From JBBATK01 sp044228685 (GTDB lineage: Bacteria; Bacteroidota; Ignavibacteria; Kapaibacteriales; NICIL-2), in the NCBI GenBank assembly GCA_044228685.1, contig JBGAUL010000002.1:208437-272436 (forward strand): a stretch of DNA of 64,000 bases, written 5' to 3'. Every line of letters begins with the position of its first letter. Positions within the stretch are counted from its first letter, which is position 1. The position numbers were made by a program, and so were the translations under genes. Under the pieces are notes generated by a model. That model did not search any database. It worked only from the letters and a program-made list of their open reading frames with translations, and was not told the DNA's origin. Positions 26,487-35,737 of this stretch are shown piece by piece.

Positions 26487-27701
26487 TTAGTGAACTATCA
26501 GAACCAGTTTTTGCAAAGTGGACTTAGGTGTTCCGCACTTTAGGGTGTACAATCCTGATGGGAGATGTGAAACGTTTAGCTCAATGCTGCTTCCATCACA
26601 CTGAGGTTTATTTACTCCGACTGACTGCACAACGTGTCCCATCAAATCACTCAACTCGATCGTTGTCTCAACTCCGGATTTCTCTAGCTCTACTGTCAAA
26701 AAATCCGTGCAAGGATTAGGGTGGACTTGCAGATTGTCGAGTTGCGACTGATCGTTGATACCTGAGGCAGTAACGTGAGCTAGTGCGGCAATCTCTGCTA
26801 AGGGTCTTGTTAAAACGAAACCGGCATCTGTTCCCAGAAACGCATTTGATCCCTTTACGATTCCACTGAGTGTGAATTGATAGTATGGATTAGCTTCCAG
26901 ACCTTGTCCAACATTTACCCAATGCAATCCGTTGTCTGCACTAGCGTAAACGCCATTACTTATGGCAATGACTAAGCTGTCCAGAACAACGACTTGAGCT
27001 CCGCTTTTTAGATGTCCGTCATTCGCCCCAACATTTGTCCAGTTCTTAGCATCAGTTGAACGAAGAAGCGTCCCGCCTTCAGTATAGATGTTCGACTCGT
27101 TGCCACGGAATGCCGTAATGTAGGTTTGAGCTCCCGTGTTTGCTTGCAGGATCCAGTTTTCCGCGTTGTCAGTGGATTTGTAAATGCCACCATCTTTCGT
27201 TGCACAATAGAGAACACTAGCTACTAGACTCACGCCATTCACTTTCTTTGAATCTAAGCCTGAAACTTTGCCTTTCCAGTTTTGACCTTTGTCATCAGAG
27301 CGGAGAATCGATCCATCACTTATAACAAAAACAGAATTCGCGGTTACACAAGAAAGAATGACGACACTGCCACTTGGCGTGACATTCTTCCAATTTTTCA
27401 TGTCAGAAGTGTAGAAGATCCCATCGTGCATAGCCACATATCGGTCAGTACCGTTGCTAACAAAACCATAGGCATCAATATTCGTTGTAGGAATATTTAC
27501 CGTGTTCCATGTGCTTCCTTCATCGTTGGAAACCAGTAGTCCAGCATTGGTGACTACATATAACTTGTCGCCCTCAACACAAAAACTCCCGTCACTCCCC
27601 ATCGAATTCGAAGCAAGTTTCCACTGAGATTGAAGTTGACTAATCGAAGTCAGCATGCCGATACAGCAAATGCAGAGAAATACATGTGTAGATATTTTCA
27701 T
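26487..27701 (-). CDS. T9SS-secreted BNR/beta-propeller-like protein
   Basis: A 404-residue protein with a signal peptide (MKISTHVFLCICCIGMLTSI) and repeated Asp-box-like strands of a propeller: NDEGSTWNTV, SDMKNWKNV, SDDKGQNWKG, STDNAENWIL, STDAKNWTNV and ADNGLHWVNV. A type A T9SS sorting domain forms the end (VHPNPCTDFLTVEL, LPSGLYTLK, LVLIVH). It is probably exported to the cell surface. The binding target is unknown; sialidase activity is unlikely at this length. It converges with the regulator gene, 61 bases apart. Confidence 0.83.
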   Translation of the reverse strand: MKISTHVFLCICCIGMLTSISQLQSQWKLASNSMGSDGSFCVEGDKLYVVTNAGLLVSNDEGSTWNTVNIPTTNIDAYGFVSNGTDRYVAMHDGIFYTSDMKNWKNVTPSGSVVILSCVTANSVFVISDGSILRSDDKGQNWKGKVSGLDSKKVNGVSLVASVLYCATKDGGIYKSTDNAENWILQANTGAQTYITAFRGNESNIYTEGGTLLRSTDAKNWTNVGANDGHLKSGAQVVVLDSLVIAISNGVYASADNGLHWVNVGQGLEANPYYQFTLSGIVKGSNAFLGTDAGFVLTRPLAEIAALAHVTASGINDQSQLDNLQVHPNPCTDFLTVELEKSGVETTIELSDLMGHVVQSVGVNKPQCDGSSIELNVSHLPSGLYTLKCGTPKSTLQKLVLIVH

Positions 27702-27828
27702 AACGAAGAACAGTGTGTGAAACAGAAGCGAATAGCATCATGTGCTTCACAAAAATCTCTGCTGCGGGTGGCGACCCTCTGGAAAAATAAAGGCGGTTTT
27801 AGAACGAGGTGGGAATTGACTACTGTAA

Positions 27829-27845
27829 AGATGAGAGGCTCATCT
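27829..27845 (-). terminator. Weak terminator after the HAD gene
   Basis: AGATGAG/CTCATCT arms of 7 bp with a 3-base loop lie 16 bases past the stop of the minus-strand HAD gene. On that strand they are followed by TTTAC, so the U-tract is poor. Confidence 0.35.
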
Positions 27846-27860
27846 CAATACTGTACTCAT

Positions 27861-28520
27861 TCACTTTGACTGCGGGAGTAGATACTGACACAATGCCAAG
27901 GGCGAGTCTGCAATGGCGCGTGCTCCATGCTCTGACAACTCTTCAATGGATCCATAACCATAGCTCACACCGATGGCCGCCATGCCGTGTCGCGCTGCTC
28001 CAAGCAGATCGTGTTTGCGATCGCCAATCATGACGCATGTCTGAGGTGCAAGTGTGTGCGTTTCTAGTATCGCAGCAATGACTTCTGCTTTGTCTGTTCT
28101 GCTGTTGTCAAGATTACTCCCAACGATGTCTTTGAAATATCCTGCTAAGGCGAAGTGTTCTATTATTTGTTGAGAATAGACGGTCGGTTTCGATGTTGCT
28201 ACAAACAACTGCCGATCGGCGGAGCGTAGCTGCATCAACAACTCTTCAATTCCATCATAGACTCGATTTTCGAACAGACCACGTTCGGCGAAATACTCCC
28301 GATAGAATGCTACTGCCTTGGTGGCATCATCATGACTAAGCGAATAGCGTAGCGCGAATGAGTCTCGCAATGGCGGACCAACAAACAACTCCAACTCCTC
28401 AGGTCTTAACTCTTCAATTCCCATTCGATCAAGGGCATAGAGTATTGAGCGGACAATCCCCTCACGCGGATCCGTCAAAGTCCCGTCTAAGTCAAAAAAT
28501 ATGTTCCTTGCATTCGTCAT
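27861..28520 (-). CDS. HAD-family hydrolase, phosphoglycolate phosphatase-like
   Basis: A 219-residue protein with all HAD motifs: FFDLDGTLTDPREG (motif I, nucleophile Asp in DLDGT), FVATSKP (motif II, Thr/Ser), the Lys in RTDKAEVI and MIGDRKHDLLGA (motif IV acidic pair). The helical cap begins with SILYALDRMGI. The sequence resembles Gph-like enzymes that remove phosphate from 2-phosphoglycolate or related small substrates; specificity cannot be told from sequence. It is divergent from the T9SS gene at 28923. Confidence 0.85.
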   Translation of the reverse strand: MTNARNIFFDLDGTLTDPREGIVRSILYALDRMGIEELRPEELELFVGPPLRDSFALRYSLSHDDATKAVAFYREYFAERGLFENRVYDGIEELLMQLRSADRQLFVATSKPTVYSQQIIEHFALAGYFKDIVGSNLDNSRTDKAEVIAAILETHTLAPQTCVMIGDRKHDLLGAARHGMAAIGVSYGYGSIEELSEHGARAIADSPLALCQYLLPQSK

Positions 28521-28922
28521 AACTCTCGAGAAAAATCACCGGATCAGCACTCAGCAAACTACGCTCTTGAATCAATTAAAACTCAGTTTCGCGAACTATG
28601 TGGCGCATAGCTGCGTCAATCACGCACGCTTTGCTGATGAAGATGTGCTGCGCGTTGATTGACAAATCCAGAATGACGAAAAAATTGAAACATGGACTTA
28701 GCATTGTTAGGCATGGTAGCTATACAATGAATTGACATCCCTGAAGACTAGTATTGATGCGGTGTTCAGGACATTGCAGAAAATTCTGTCCAATAATTTC
28801 TGAAAATTCTTGAGTCAAGAAAGTACTGATTTATACAACGCTCGTTAACAAAGATATAACGCAACGCTGCCGCAGACTTCACGTTGATTGCCCTCTGTTG
28901 TTGAACCAATCACTGATGAATC
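28521..28922. other. Divergent intergenic region without a gene
   Basis: This 402-base stretch lies between the divergent HAD and T9SS genes and shows no credible coding frame. One dyad is visible: GTCAATCA (28615-28622) with TGATTGAC (28656-28663), extended by 3 bp past a bulge, with a loop of about 27 bases. An AT-rich part at 28800-28860 may hold the promoter of the 28923 gene. Nothing else is supported. Confidence 0.4.
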
Positions 28923-31877
28923 ATGAACTCTGTGCGACTCTTTGCGCGTACCCTTACGCGAACTTCTTTGCAACGAATCTTTGTTGCTTTAATCTGTACT
29001 GTGTTGTCACTGAGCGCTGCTCGAGCGCAAACGCCGTTGGATTTGCCGGATGGTGAACCAATCGTCTCAATATGCACTTACAGTGCTCCGGCTGACATAC
29101 GAATAACAGCTACAAAGACAACCGTGTATATCGCCACTTTGACGAATAAGGTTTGGTCACACAACGAGAATATTTATACCGCTCCCTTCGGACGTCGCAT
29201 TGTCGATGCTGCAATGAGAGCGGACGAGGCAACTGCTCTTCGCAGCTACGTTGCTTTGCTCGATGACGGCACTATTGTTCAGTTGTCAATCAACGCACAA
29301 ACTCTTTCGCTCGACGGAACTCCAACCATTATTACATCGCCGGCTAATCCTCAGACGAATCTTCAGAATGGTCAAGTTCCGGAGTACAAGAAGATTCTCT
29401 GGGACAGCGATCTGATTGTGCAGCTCGGAACAGTGCTCTATTCACGAGCTATTGTAGCATCGTCATGGAGACTCGATTCAGTCGGCTTGGGTAAAGCTTT
29501 TGTACAGGATGTGCAAAGTGATAATGCAGGCAACATTCTAGCTGCTACCGGACTCGGACTCTTCCGTCGCGCTCGTGGTCAAAGCATGTGGGCACGTCTT
29601 AGTGGTTATGAAAATCAAAGCGGTGCAAATCTTGTGTATGTCACACGCAATGCACAGCGCATTTACGTTGCGACTACAACAGCGATCTTTTCTTCGGACA
29701 ATAACGGTCTGAGTTTCACACCCGACAGTGCCGGACTCCAGCAGGCCGTCATTTTGCGCTTTGCAGAAGATGCAAATGGTGTCGTGTATGCAGTAGGCAA
29801 TCTCACCGATCGTTCATCACAGCTCTTTCGTCGCGCCGTCGGCGCTAAAGCCTGGAAGCGCTTTGATGCTTCTTTCAACACAGCAACTCAATCGACGCTG
29901 CGAGTCTTTGACATTGCGGGCGAACATAGTCTTGAGTGCGCTACTGCCGCAGGATGCTTTAGTTCAACCGATACCGGCGACTCATGGCTCTACAGCACCA
30001 GCGGTATTCAGGCAGAAGATGTGTATGCAATGCAGCTCTTTCCCAATAGCGTGAGAGTAGTGAGCACTGCTGTTGCGATCTACAGAAAGCAAGGCAATTG
30101 GTCAAAGGTATTTCCAACCACTGGCTTTTCAGGCGCGCGTCCGTTGCTGCGTTCAGGTGGTGCAACACCGACGCTCATCACGCAGCTTGGTGTCAATCAA
30201 AACAACCCTGCAGCACAGGCGGATATTTATGTGAGTCACGATCAAGGTCAGACTTGGACGCTCGACACTAATGGACTCAGCGCAGTTCCCGCTGGTTCCG
30301 GCTTCGGCGGTTCAGTTTTGGAATGTGACCGGAATGGTAAACAATACGTCATCACCCAAGGCACTCAGGGCGTGCCGCTGCATGTGTACTCGCAGCCGTG
30401 GAGCATGGACACCAACGGACTAGAACTTCCCGAAGGTCAAGCCGGAACTCAGTTTGGTATTGGATTGTTCTCAGATATTCACAACACCATGTATTTAAGC
30501 GGAGGTGTGTTTACCACATTTCAGTTTATTCTTCAACGCAGCTTCTTCTACCGTCGCAGTGCCGGTTCAACACAGTGGCAAGCAGATACAAATGGATTCA
30601 ACGGATTGCCGGTCAGTGCTTTAACCAGCAATGAACAGGATGTAGTGGTTGGAACGATCGTCGGCTATAACGGCTCATCGTCGCTGTACAGACGTAACGG
30701 AAACGCATGGCAATCCATCCCGGTTCCTGCTTCTGCTGTTTCAGATATTAGTCAATTGTGTTTTGATTCTACGAAGACACTTTGGGCTTCTGTTGGTAGT
30801 CTGCTTAACAACAATGGTTTTCAGCGTGGAGTGTATGCAACGACTGACATGGGACAGCACTGGGACTACGCGGGACTTGACGGATACGTGGTTCGTCAGG
30901 TAGTTGCAAACAAAGAAGCTGTTTATGCCGTGACCAATCACGGTGTTTTCGAACTCACACGACAACCATATCGTCCTTCAGTGGCGCAATTCAACAAACA
31001 TCAAATTGATTTCGGTACGGTGCAATTAGGTCAGTCGCGTGACACAACAGTGTTGCTCAGCAATACAGGTAACGATACTCTGCGCATAGCTTTTGTACGC
31101 ACGAACAGTCAGAACTTCGCTGTAAGTCCTGCAAACTTCAATGTTGCTCCGGGAGCATCACAAGCAGTGACTATTCACTTCGAACCGGTGCAGAGCGGAC
31201 AACTGAGTGCACGTGCTCAAACTGTGGGAAGCACATTGCCGGACACGATTGCATTGACCGGCAGTGGTCGCGCAGCCGATGCACACATCGTGTTGCTGAG
31301 CAAGTTTGTCATCTTTGGTATTGTTGACATTGGTACAACCAAAGACACCGTTGTTCAAATCAGAAATCAAGGAAGCGAAGATCTGATCATCAGTTCTATT
31401 CAAAGCAGCAATCCGGTGTTCAGTGCCGATCCGGTTCCACTGACTATCGCCCCGGGTGCTTCTTCAGATTTGAATTTGCATTACAGTCCGAAAACCAAAG
31501 ACAACGTGAATGGCGTCATCAAGCTCATCGCCAACACCCTTCCCGATTCAATCCGTGTGCTCGGAGTTGGAAACATTGTCTCAGTTGAAGACGAAGACAG
31601 CGATAAAGCAAAGTCGCTGGGTTATTCCATTCAACCAAACCCAACAACTCTCGACAAAGCAATGATCCGCTTAGAACTCCGCAACAGTGGCAAACTCAGC
31701 ATCCGTGTATCTGATGAACGTGGATTGGATCTTGGTCAACGCTTTGAAACAAGCGTCGAAGCAGGCACCTTCGAGCTTCCGCTCAGCACATTAGTCACTG
31801 AGCCAACAACCGGCGTCGTGCTTGTTCACGTTCGAAGTGCTCAAGGTGTTGGTACGATCAAGTGTATTCTGCAGTAG
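28923..31877 (+). CDS. T9SS-secreted protein with propeller and choice-of-anchor-D domains
   Basis: A 984-residue protein with a long signal peptide (about 36 residues, ending SAARAQ). Repeated WxxxxxGL/SxDxGxxW-like blades (SSDNNGLSFTP, SSTDTGDSWLY, SHDQGQTWTL, TTDMGQHWDY) cover about residues 50-680 and recall a photosystem II stability/BNR propeller. Two HYDIN-type Ig domains (about 695-890) contain IDFGTVQLGQSRDTTVLL. A C-terminal T9SS sorting domain begins with YSIQPNPTT. It is predicted to be on the cell surface; its role is unknown. It is followed by a hairpin shared with the convergent DUF1761 gene. Confidence 0.84.
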   Translation: MNSVRLFARTLTRTSLQRIFVALICTVLSLSAARAQTPLDLPDGEPIVSICTYSAPADIRITATKTTVYIATLTNKVWSHNENIYTAPFGRRIVDAAMRADEATALRSYVALLDDGTIVQLSINAQTLSLDGTPTIITSPANPQTNLQNGQVPEYKKILWDSDLIVQLGTVLYSRAIVASSWRLDSVGLGKAFVQDVQSDNAGNILAATGLGLFRRARGQSMWARLSGYENQSGANLVYVTRNAQRIYVATTTAIFSSDNNGLSFTPDSAGLQQAVILRFAEDANGVVYAVGNLTDRSSQLFRRAVGAKAWKRFDASFNTATQSTLRVFDIAGEHSLECATAAGCFSSTDTGDSWLYSTSGIQAEDVYAMQLFPNSVRVVSTAVAIYRKQGNWSKVFPTTGFSGARPLLRSGGATPTLITQLGVNQNNPAAQADIYVSHDQGQTWTLDTNGLSAVPAGSGFGGSVLECDRNGKQYVITQGTQGVPLHVYSQPWSMDTNGLELPEGQAGTQFGIGLFSDIHNTMYLSGGVFTTFQFILQRSFFYRRSAGSTQWQADTNGFNGLPVSALTSNEQDVVVGTIVGYNGSSSLYRRNGNAWQSIPVPASAVSDISQLCFDSTKTLWASVGSLLNNNGFQRGVYATTDMGQHWDYAGLDGYVVRQVVANKEAVYAVTNHGVFELTRQPYRPSVAQFNKHQIDFGTVQLGQSRDTTVLLSNTGNDTLRIAFVRTNSQNFAVSPANFNVAPGASQAVTIHFEPVQSGQLSARAQTVGSTLPDTIALTGSGRAADAHIVLLSKFVIFGIVDIGTTKDTVVQIRNQGSEDLIISSIQSSNPVFSADPVPLTIAPGASSDLNLHYSPKTKDNVNGVIKLIANTLPDSIRVLGVGNIVSVEDEDSDKAKSLGYSIQPNPTTLDKAMIRLELRNSGKLSIRVSDERGLDLGQRFETSVEAGTFELPLSTLVTEPTTGVVLVHVRSAQGVGTIKCILQ

Positions 31878-31910
31878 AGTATTAGCGGATTGCGATAACT
31901 CAATTAAAAA

Positions 31911-31951
31911 GCAAACGGCTCAGTGTAATCAACTGAGCCGTTGCTGTTTGC
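31911..31951. terminator. Terminator hairpin between convergent genes
   Basis: AACGGCTCAGT (31914-31924) and ACTGAGCCGTT (31932-31942) pair perfectly over 11 bp, with an outer GCAAA/TTTGC extension. On the minus strand the hairpin is followed by TTTTTAATT, a good U-tract for the DUF1761 gene. On the plus strand the tail is weak (ATAATAAAG). Confidence 0.75.
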
Positions 31952-32047
31952 ATAATAAAGAATGTACTGTTAATCGCGCTGTGAGGATCTGACTGTGCAG
32001 TAGTGTTCGAGTCACAAATCACTCACTGCCGAGCGCAGTTAAATGTA

Positions 32048-32470
32048 TTAGCCTTCGGTCTTGCGCCACAAAGCCAGGATAATTCCACTGACTGTATAGC
32101 CCAGCGTAAACTGACCTCCATTGATCCAGCTCAAGGCATAGGGATGGTAGGAGAAAAGATTTACGCTCATCAGAGGCATGATGGTAAAGGCGAAGCCGAT
32201 CGACAGTCCGAGAAGAGCACCGCGCATAGCCGAGGTGACATTCAGGTTGACAAAGAGTCGGGCTAGCATATAAACACCAATCAAAGCGCCAACGAAACCA
32301 CAGATGTATGCCGATGTGGCTCCGTCTTGATGCGACATGACAAACTCATCTGTCAGGTTGTTCAGACTCATCCAGCTCTGACGGAAAATGAAACCATACC
32401 AAATCATCGGAATGATCTGCATGAGAATGGTACAAACAACAATGGCAATCCAATTAATACGAAGCTTCAT
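32048..32470 (-). CDS. DUF1761 family membrane protein
   Basis: A 140-residue protein with four predicted membrane helices. The start INWIAIVVCTILMQIIPMIW and the following WYGFIFRQSWMSLN match the DUF1761 pattern (INW, WY, W.x.N). The other helices are ICGFVGALIGVYMLARLF, MRGALLGLSIGFAF and GYTVSGIILALW. The function is unknown. It is monocistronic, with its own terminator. Confidence 0.8.
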   Translation of the reverse strand: MKLRINWIAIVVCTILMQIIPMIWYGFIFRQSWMSLNNLTDEFVMSHQDGATSAYICGFVGALIGVYMLARLFVNLNVTSAMRGALLGLSIGFAFTIMPLMSVNLFSYHPYALSWINGGQFTLGYTVSGIILALWRKTEG

Positions 32471-32566
32471 AGAATCCCCTAATGGTTAGAATGAATGCAC
32501 TGTTTCATTGCTAAGTTAGCGACGAATCTAAGAGTAAATCAAACAGAAAATCCTTCTAAGACCTTT

Positions 32567-32932
32567 ATGTCCAAATACATACAACAACCTACGCGCATCC
32601 AGGCTGCGGGCAATAAACCCAAGGAAATCGAGGAGTTCATTGGCTTCGTGAACAGTGGCAACACCGATCTCAGCATTGCGCGGATGAAGAGTCCGCAGGG
32701 CTGGGCAGAACCGGGTCAACGACCTGAATTCGACGAATTTTCCATCGTTTTGCGTGGAACTCTCTGTATTCGAACCAAGGATGGAGTCTTTGAAATCAAA
32801 GAATCTCAAGCATTTCACGCTCAAGCCGGCGAGTGGCTGCAGTACAGCACTCCCTACGAGGGTGGAGCAGAGTATATCGCGGTCTGCAAACCCGCCTTTT
32901 CCCCCGACTCGGTTAACAGAGATAGTGACTGA
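32567..32932 (+). CDS. Cupin-domain protein
   Basis: A 121-residue single-domain protein with a cupin pattern: FDEFSIVLRGTLCIRTKDG (motif 1 without the usual second His) and AGEWLQYSTPYEGGAEYIAV (motif 2). The metal-binding His set is incomplete, so it may bind a ligand without a metal. I use the ATG at 32567 because the upstream 24 codons from 32495 overlap a promoter-like region and have no family character. It precedes the serine palmitoyltransferase gene by 50 bases on the same strand, which suggests cotranscription. Confidence 0.72.
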   Translation: MSKYIQQPTRIQAAGNKPKEIEEFIGFVNSGNTDLSIARMKSPQGWAEPGQRPEFDEFSIVLRGTLCIRTKDGVFEIKESQAFHAQAGEWLQYSTPYEGGAEYIAVCKPAFSPDSVNRDSD

Positions 32933-32982
32933 TTGTGCATATTGCGAAGTGCCAGTACACTTGATTAACACAGGACAACTAC

Positions 32983-34179
32983 ATGACGGATATTTTTCAG
33001 AAGTGCAGAGAGTTTACACGAGCAGATGAAGTAAAGGCAGCAGGATTATATCCTTACTTCCGACCAATTCAGGAAAACGAGGGACCGGTCGTACAAATCG
33101 AAGGACGTAAGATCGTCATGGCAGGATCGAACAATTATCTCGGTCTTACCGCCCATCCTGAAGTAAAAGCAGCGGCCATTCGCGCCATCGAGAAGTACGG
33201 AACGGGTTGCAGTGGTTCACGCTATCTGACCGGTACCATTGAGCTTCACATCGAGTTGGAACGTCGCTTAGCTGCGTTTTTAGGCTATGAATCCGTTCTT
33301 CTCTTTTCAACCGGATACCAAACCGCATTGGGTGTGATTTCGTCGCTTGTAAGTAAGGGTGATTACGTCATCAGCGACAAGGAAAACCACGCTTGTATTA
33401 TTAACGGATGTGTGCTCGCCAAGGGCGGCTTTGCCGAGTTTGTGCGCTACAAACACAACGACATCGAAGACCTCGAGAAGGTCTTAAAACGTATCCCGGA
33501 AAGCGCTGCAAAGCTCATCGTTACTGACGGTGTGTTTTCGGTCAGTGGCGAACTTGTTCACCTTCCGGAACTTCTTGACGTAGCCGAGAAATACGGCGCG
33601 CGTGTGATGGTTGATGATGCACACGCAACAGGTGTTGTGGGTGTTGGTGGACGTGGAACAGCAAGTCGTTATGGCGTTGTTGATCGCACTGACATGACGA
33701 TGGGTACCTTCTCAAAGACCTTTGCTTCGCTTGGTGGTTTTGTTGCCGGACCCGAACGCGTCATCAACTACGTCAAGCACCACTCTCCTGCTTTGATTTT
33801 CTCAGCAAGTCCGACCCCGGCTTCCGTCGCTGCAGCCATCGCTGCACTCGATATTCTCGAAGCACATCCGGAATTGGTTGACCAACTCATCAGCAACGCA
33901 GATTACATGCGTCGTGGATTCAAAGAGCTTGGCTTCAATGTGTATGAGAGTCCAACCGGTATCGTTCCCGTCATCGTCGGTGACGCTGAGAAGGCAATGG
34001 TCTTCTGGCGCAAACTCTATGATGCCGGCGTTTTCGTCAATGCATTCGTGCCACCGGGCGTTCCTCCGAATATGAGCATGATGCGCACCAGTTATATGGC
34101 TAGTCATGAAAAAGAACATCTCGACTATATTCTTGATGTGTTCAAGAACGTCGGTCGAGAATTAGGATTCATCGCCTAA
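32983..34179 (+). CDS. spt: Serine palmitoyltransferase (alpha-oxoamine synthase family)
   Basis: A 398-residue PLP enzyme. It begins with LYPYFRPIQ and has SNNYLGLTAHPEV, GTGCSGSRYLTGTIELHIEL, the stacking His in DKENHACI (about 137), the Asp in VDDAHATG (about 210) and the Schiff-base Lys245 in MGTFSKTFASLGGF. These motifs, and the YPYFR start, fit Bacteroidota serine palmitoyltransferases better than 8-amino-7-oxononanoate or 2-amino-3-ketobutyrate synthases, though function within this family should be treated with some care. It would condense serine with a fatty acyl-CoA to make the sphingolipid long-chain base. No other sphingolipid gene is in the window. Confidence 0.82.
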   Translation: MTDIFQKCREFTRADEVKAAGLYPYFRPIQENEGPVVQIEGRKIVMAGSNNYLGLTAHPEVKAAAIRAIEKYGTGCSGSRYLTGTIELHIELERRLAAFLGYESVLLFSTGYQTALGVISSLVSKGDYVISDKENHACIINGCVLAKGGFAEFVRYKHNDIEDLEKVLKRIPESAAKLIVTDGVFSVSGELVHLPELLDVAEKYGARVMVDDAHATGVVGVGGRGTASRYGVVDRTDMTMGTFSKTFASLGGFVAGPERVINYVKHHSPALIFSASPTPASVAAAIAALDILEAHPELVDQLISNADYMRRGFKELGFNVYESPTGIVPVIVGDAEKAMVFWRKLYDAGVFVNAFVPPGVPPNMSMMRTSYMASHEKEHLDYILDVFKNVGRELGFIA

Positions 34180-34257
34180 GAATCCGATTTGGCCTTCAGA
34201 AAGCCGCAAGACCTACATCCTACTCTGCCCCGGGCTGTACATTTATTATTGTTTTTT

Positions 34258-34292
34258 AAGGCGTGATCTGAAACAGACTCACGCCTTTCTTT
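34258..34292 (+). terminator. Terminator after the serine palmitoyltransferase gene
   Basis: AAGGCGTGA (34258-34266) pairs with TCACGCCTT (34279-34287) around a 12-base loop, followed by TCTTTG. A run of T and A on the left side may help the opposite direction. It isolates the gene from the T9SS gene downstream. Confidence 0.75.
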
Positions 34293-34352
34293 GTCATTCA
34301 GCCAGGCATCATCGTTGGCAAACATATAGTCAATCAACTATCAGGATCATTC

Positions 34353-35582
34353 ATGCGCTTTTTGTACTTAGTGCTCTTCATCATTATTGCTTCTCATACT
34401 GTAGCTTTTGCAAGTGGCAGCGATGCAATTCTTCAGCCTCAAGCCGTGCCGACCTTAGTTGAGCCCGAAGACAACGCCGAGTTCCATTGTCCGAAGTTGA
34501 TACGCCTTGTTTGCACTGCACCAAAGGGCACGAATTCTTTTCATATCCAACTCTCGCAAGATTCAACCTTTCGCACTCTGCCCTTGATGTTGGATGATAT
34601 GATTCTTGGCCTTGATAGTGCAATCGATATTTGTCCGCCTTTTCAAAAAGATCAAAAAGTGTATTGGCGATGCCAGGTGAATGGCGGTACTTGGTCAGAG
34701 ACACGTCGCTTCATGGTTTACGTGGCCTGCGGTCTGGAACTCGTCTCGCCCCCCGACGACTCCACCCTCTGCGGTCATGCAACGCTTCGTTGGAATCTTC
34801 CTCCCAACACCAAATACATGTTCCTCACAGTTCGCACGGAAGCCGGTGAAATAGTGCGCGAAGACGAGGCAGACGGAACCACAATGACGCAGGTTGATAT
34901 TACTGCAAAAGGCGACTTTGTTTGGCAGGTAATGGTGATGGACAGTAGTGGTCTTGGTAAGCTGAGCTTGTCACGTCACTTCCACATTATCCAGCCGGAA
35001 ATCCCAACGCAATTAGCGCCTCCTCAAGACAGTGCCTTCTTGGTCAGCAGCACTCTCAACAAAACAATTCGCCTAAGCTGGACGAAATCTCCGTTGGCTG
35101 TGTTGTATCGTCTCGACATTCAGTTCCTCGATTCAACTGAGCACCATTACCTCACCGACACCAGTTTTGTGCTGAATGCAAGCGAACGGAAGAACGGCTT
35201 TTATCTGTGGAAAGTAATGGCTCTGTGCGCCGATAGCACGGCTTCAACCTTCTCAACGCCACGATCATTCTCGATTACGCATCCCGAAGAAGTATCGGTT
35301 AGCGATGCGACATCGTCCGGCTTGATTCTGTATCCAAATCCTGCTATGGATCAACTCACAATTGTACTACCAGATGAATTACGCGGCCTACAAAACGATG
35401 CGACGATTTCCATTCACTCACTGCTTGGTGAAACAGTGTGGTCGAGTTCGATGACACAAGTCTCGCAAGCTGCTTTGAATATTAATCTCAAAACCTTAGG
35501 ACTTAGCAACGGATTGTACACGCTGCACATTCAAGCAGGCTCGCGGCTCATGACCGCGCGTTTCATGCACGCCGCTCGCTAG
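34353..35582 (+). CDS. T9SS-secreted protein with FN3/Ig-like domains
   Basis: A 409-residue protein with a signal peptide (MRFLYLVLFIIIASHTVAFA). Three FN3-like modules of about 90 residues follow, each starting with a P-x-D/E-x-A pattern: PTLVEPEDNAEFHCPKLIRL, LELVSPPDDSTLCGHATLRW and PTQLAPPQDSAFLVSSTL. The C-terminus is a T9SS sorting domain (LYPNPAMDQLTIVL, LSNGLYTLHIQ). It may be a surface adhesion or scaffold protein; no catalytic motif is seen. It stands alone between two hairpins. Confidence 0.82.
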   Translation: MRFLYLVLFIIIASHTVAFASGSDAILQPQAVPTLVEPEDNAEFHCPKLIRLVCTAPKGTNSFHIQLSQDSTFRTLPLMLDDMILGLDSAIDICPPFQKDQKVYWRCQVNGGTWSETRRFMVYVACGLELVSPPDDSTLCGHATLRWNLPPNTKYMFLTVRTEAGEIVREDEADGTTMTQVDITAKGDFVWQVMVMDSSGLGKLSLSRHFHIIQPEIPTQLAPPQDSAFLVSSTLNKTIRLSWTKSPLAVLYRLDIQFLDSTEHHYLTDTSFVLNASERKNGFYLWKVMALCADSTASTFSTPRSFSITHPEEVSVSDATSSGLILYPNPAMDQLTIVLPDELRGLQNDATISIHSLLGETVWSSSMTQVSQAALNINLKTLGLSNGLYTLHIQAGSRLMTARFMHAAR

Positions 35583-35618
35583 CGAGAAGCCACACGATCA
35601 ATAAAATTGAACAAGCAT

Positions 35619-35655
35619 ATGCGTCGTCGTTGTAAAGCGTCGGCGCATTATTATT
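35619..35655 (+). terminator. Probable terminator after the 34353 gene
   Basis: ATGCGTCG (35619-35626) and CGGCGCAT (35641-35648) pair over 8 bp with one G-T pair, with a 14-base loop and a TATTATTT tail. The U-tract is interrupted. Confidence 0.5.
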
Positions 35656-35737
35656 TAACACAGCGTATTCAACTATTCATCATCCGTGATTTGTCTACAG
35701 ACGCAATATTGCATCCCAATTTTACTGAGGCGTTGAT

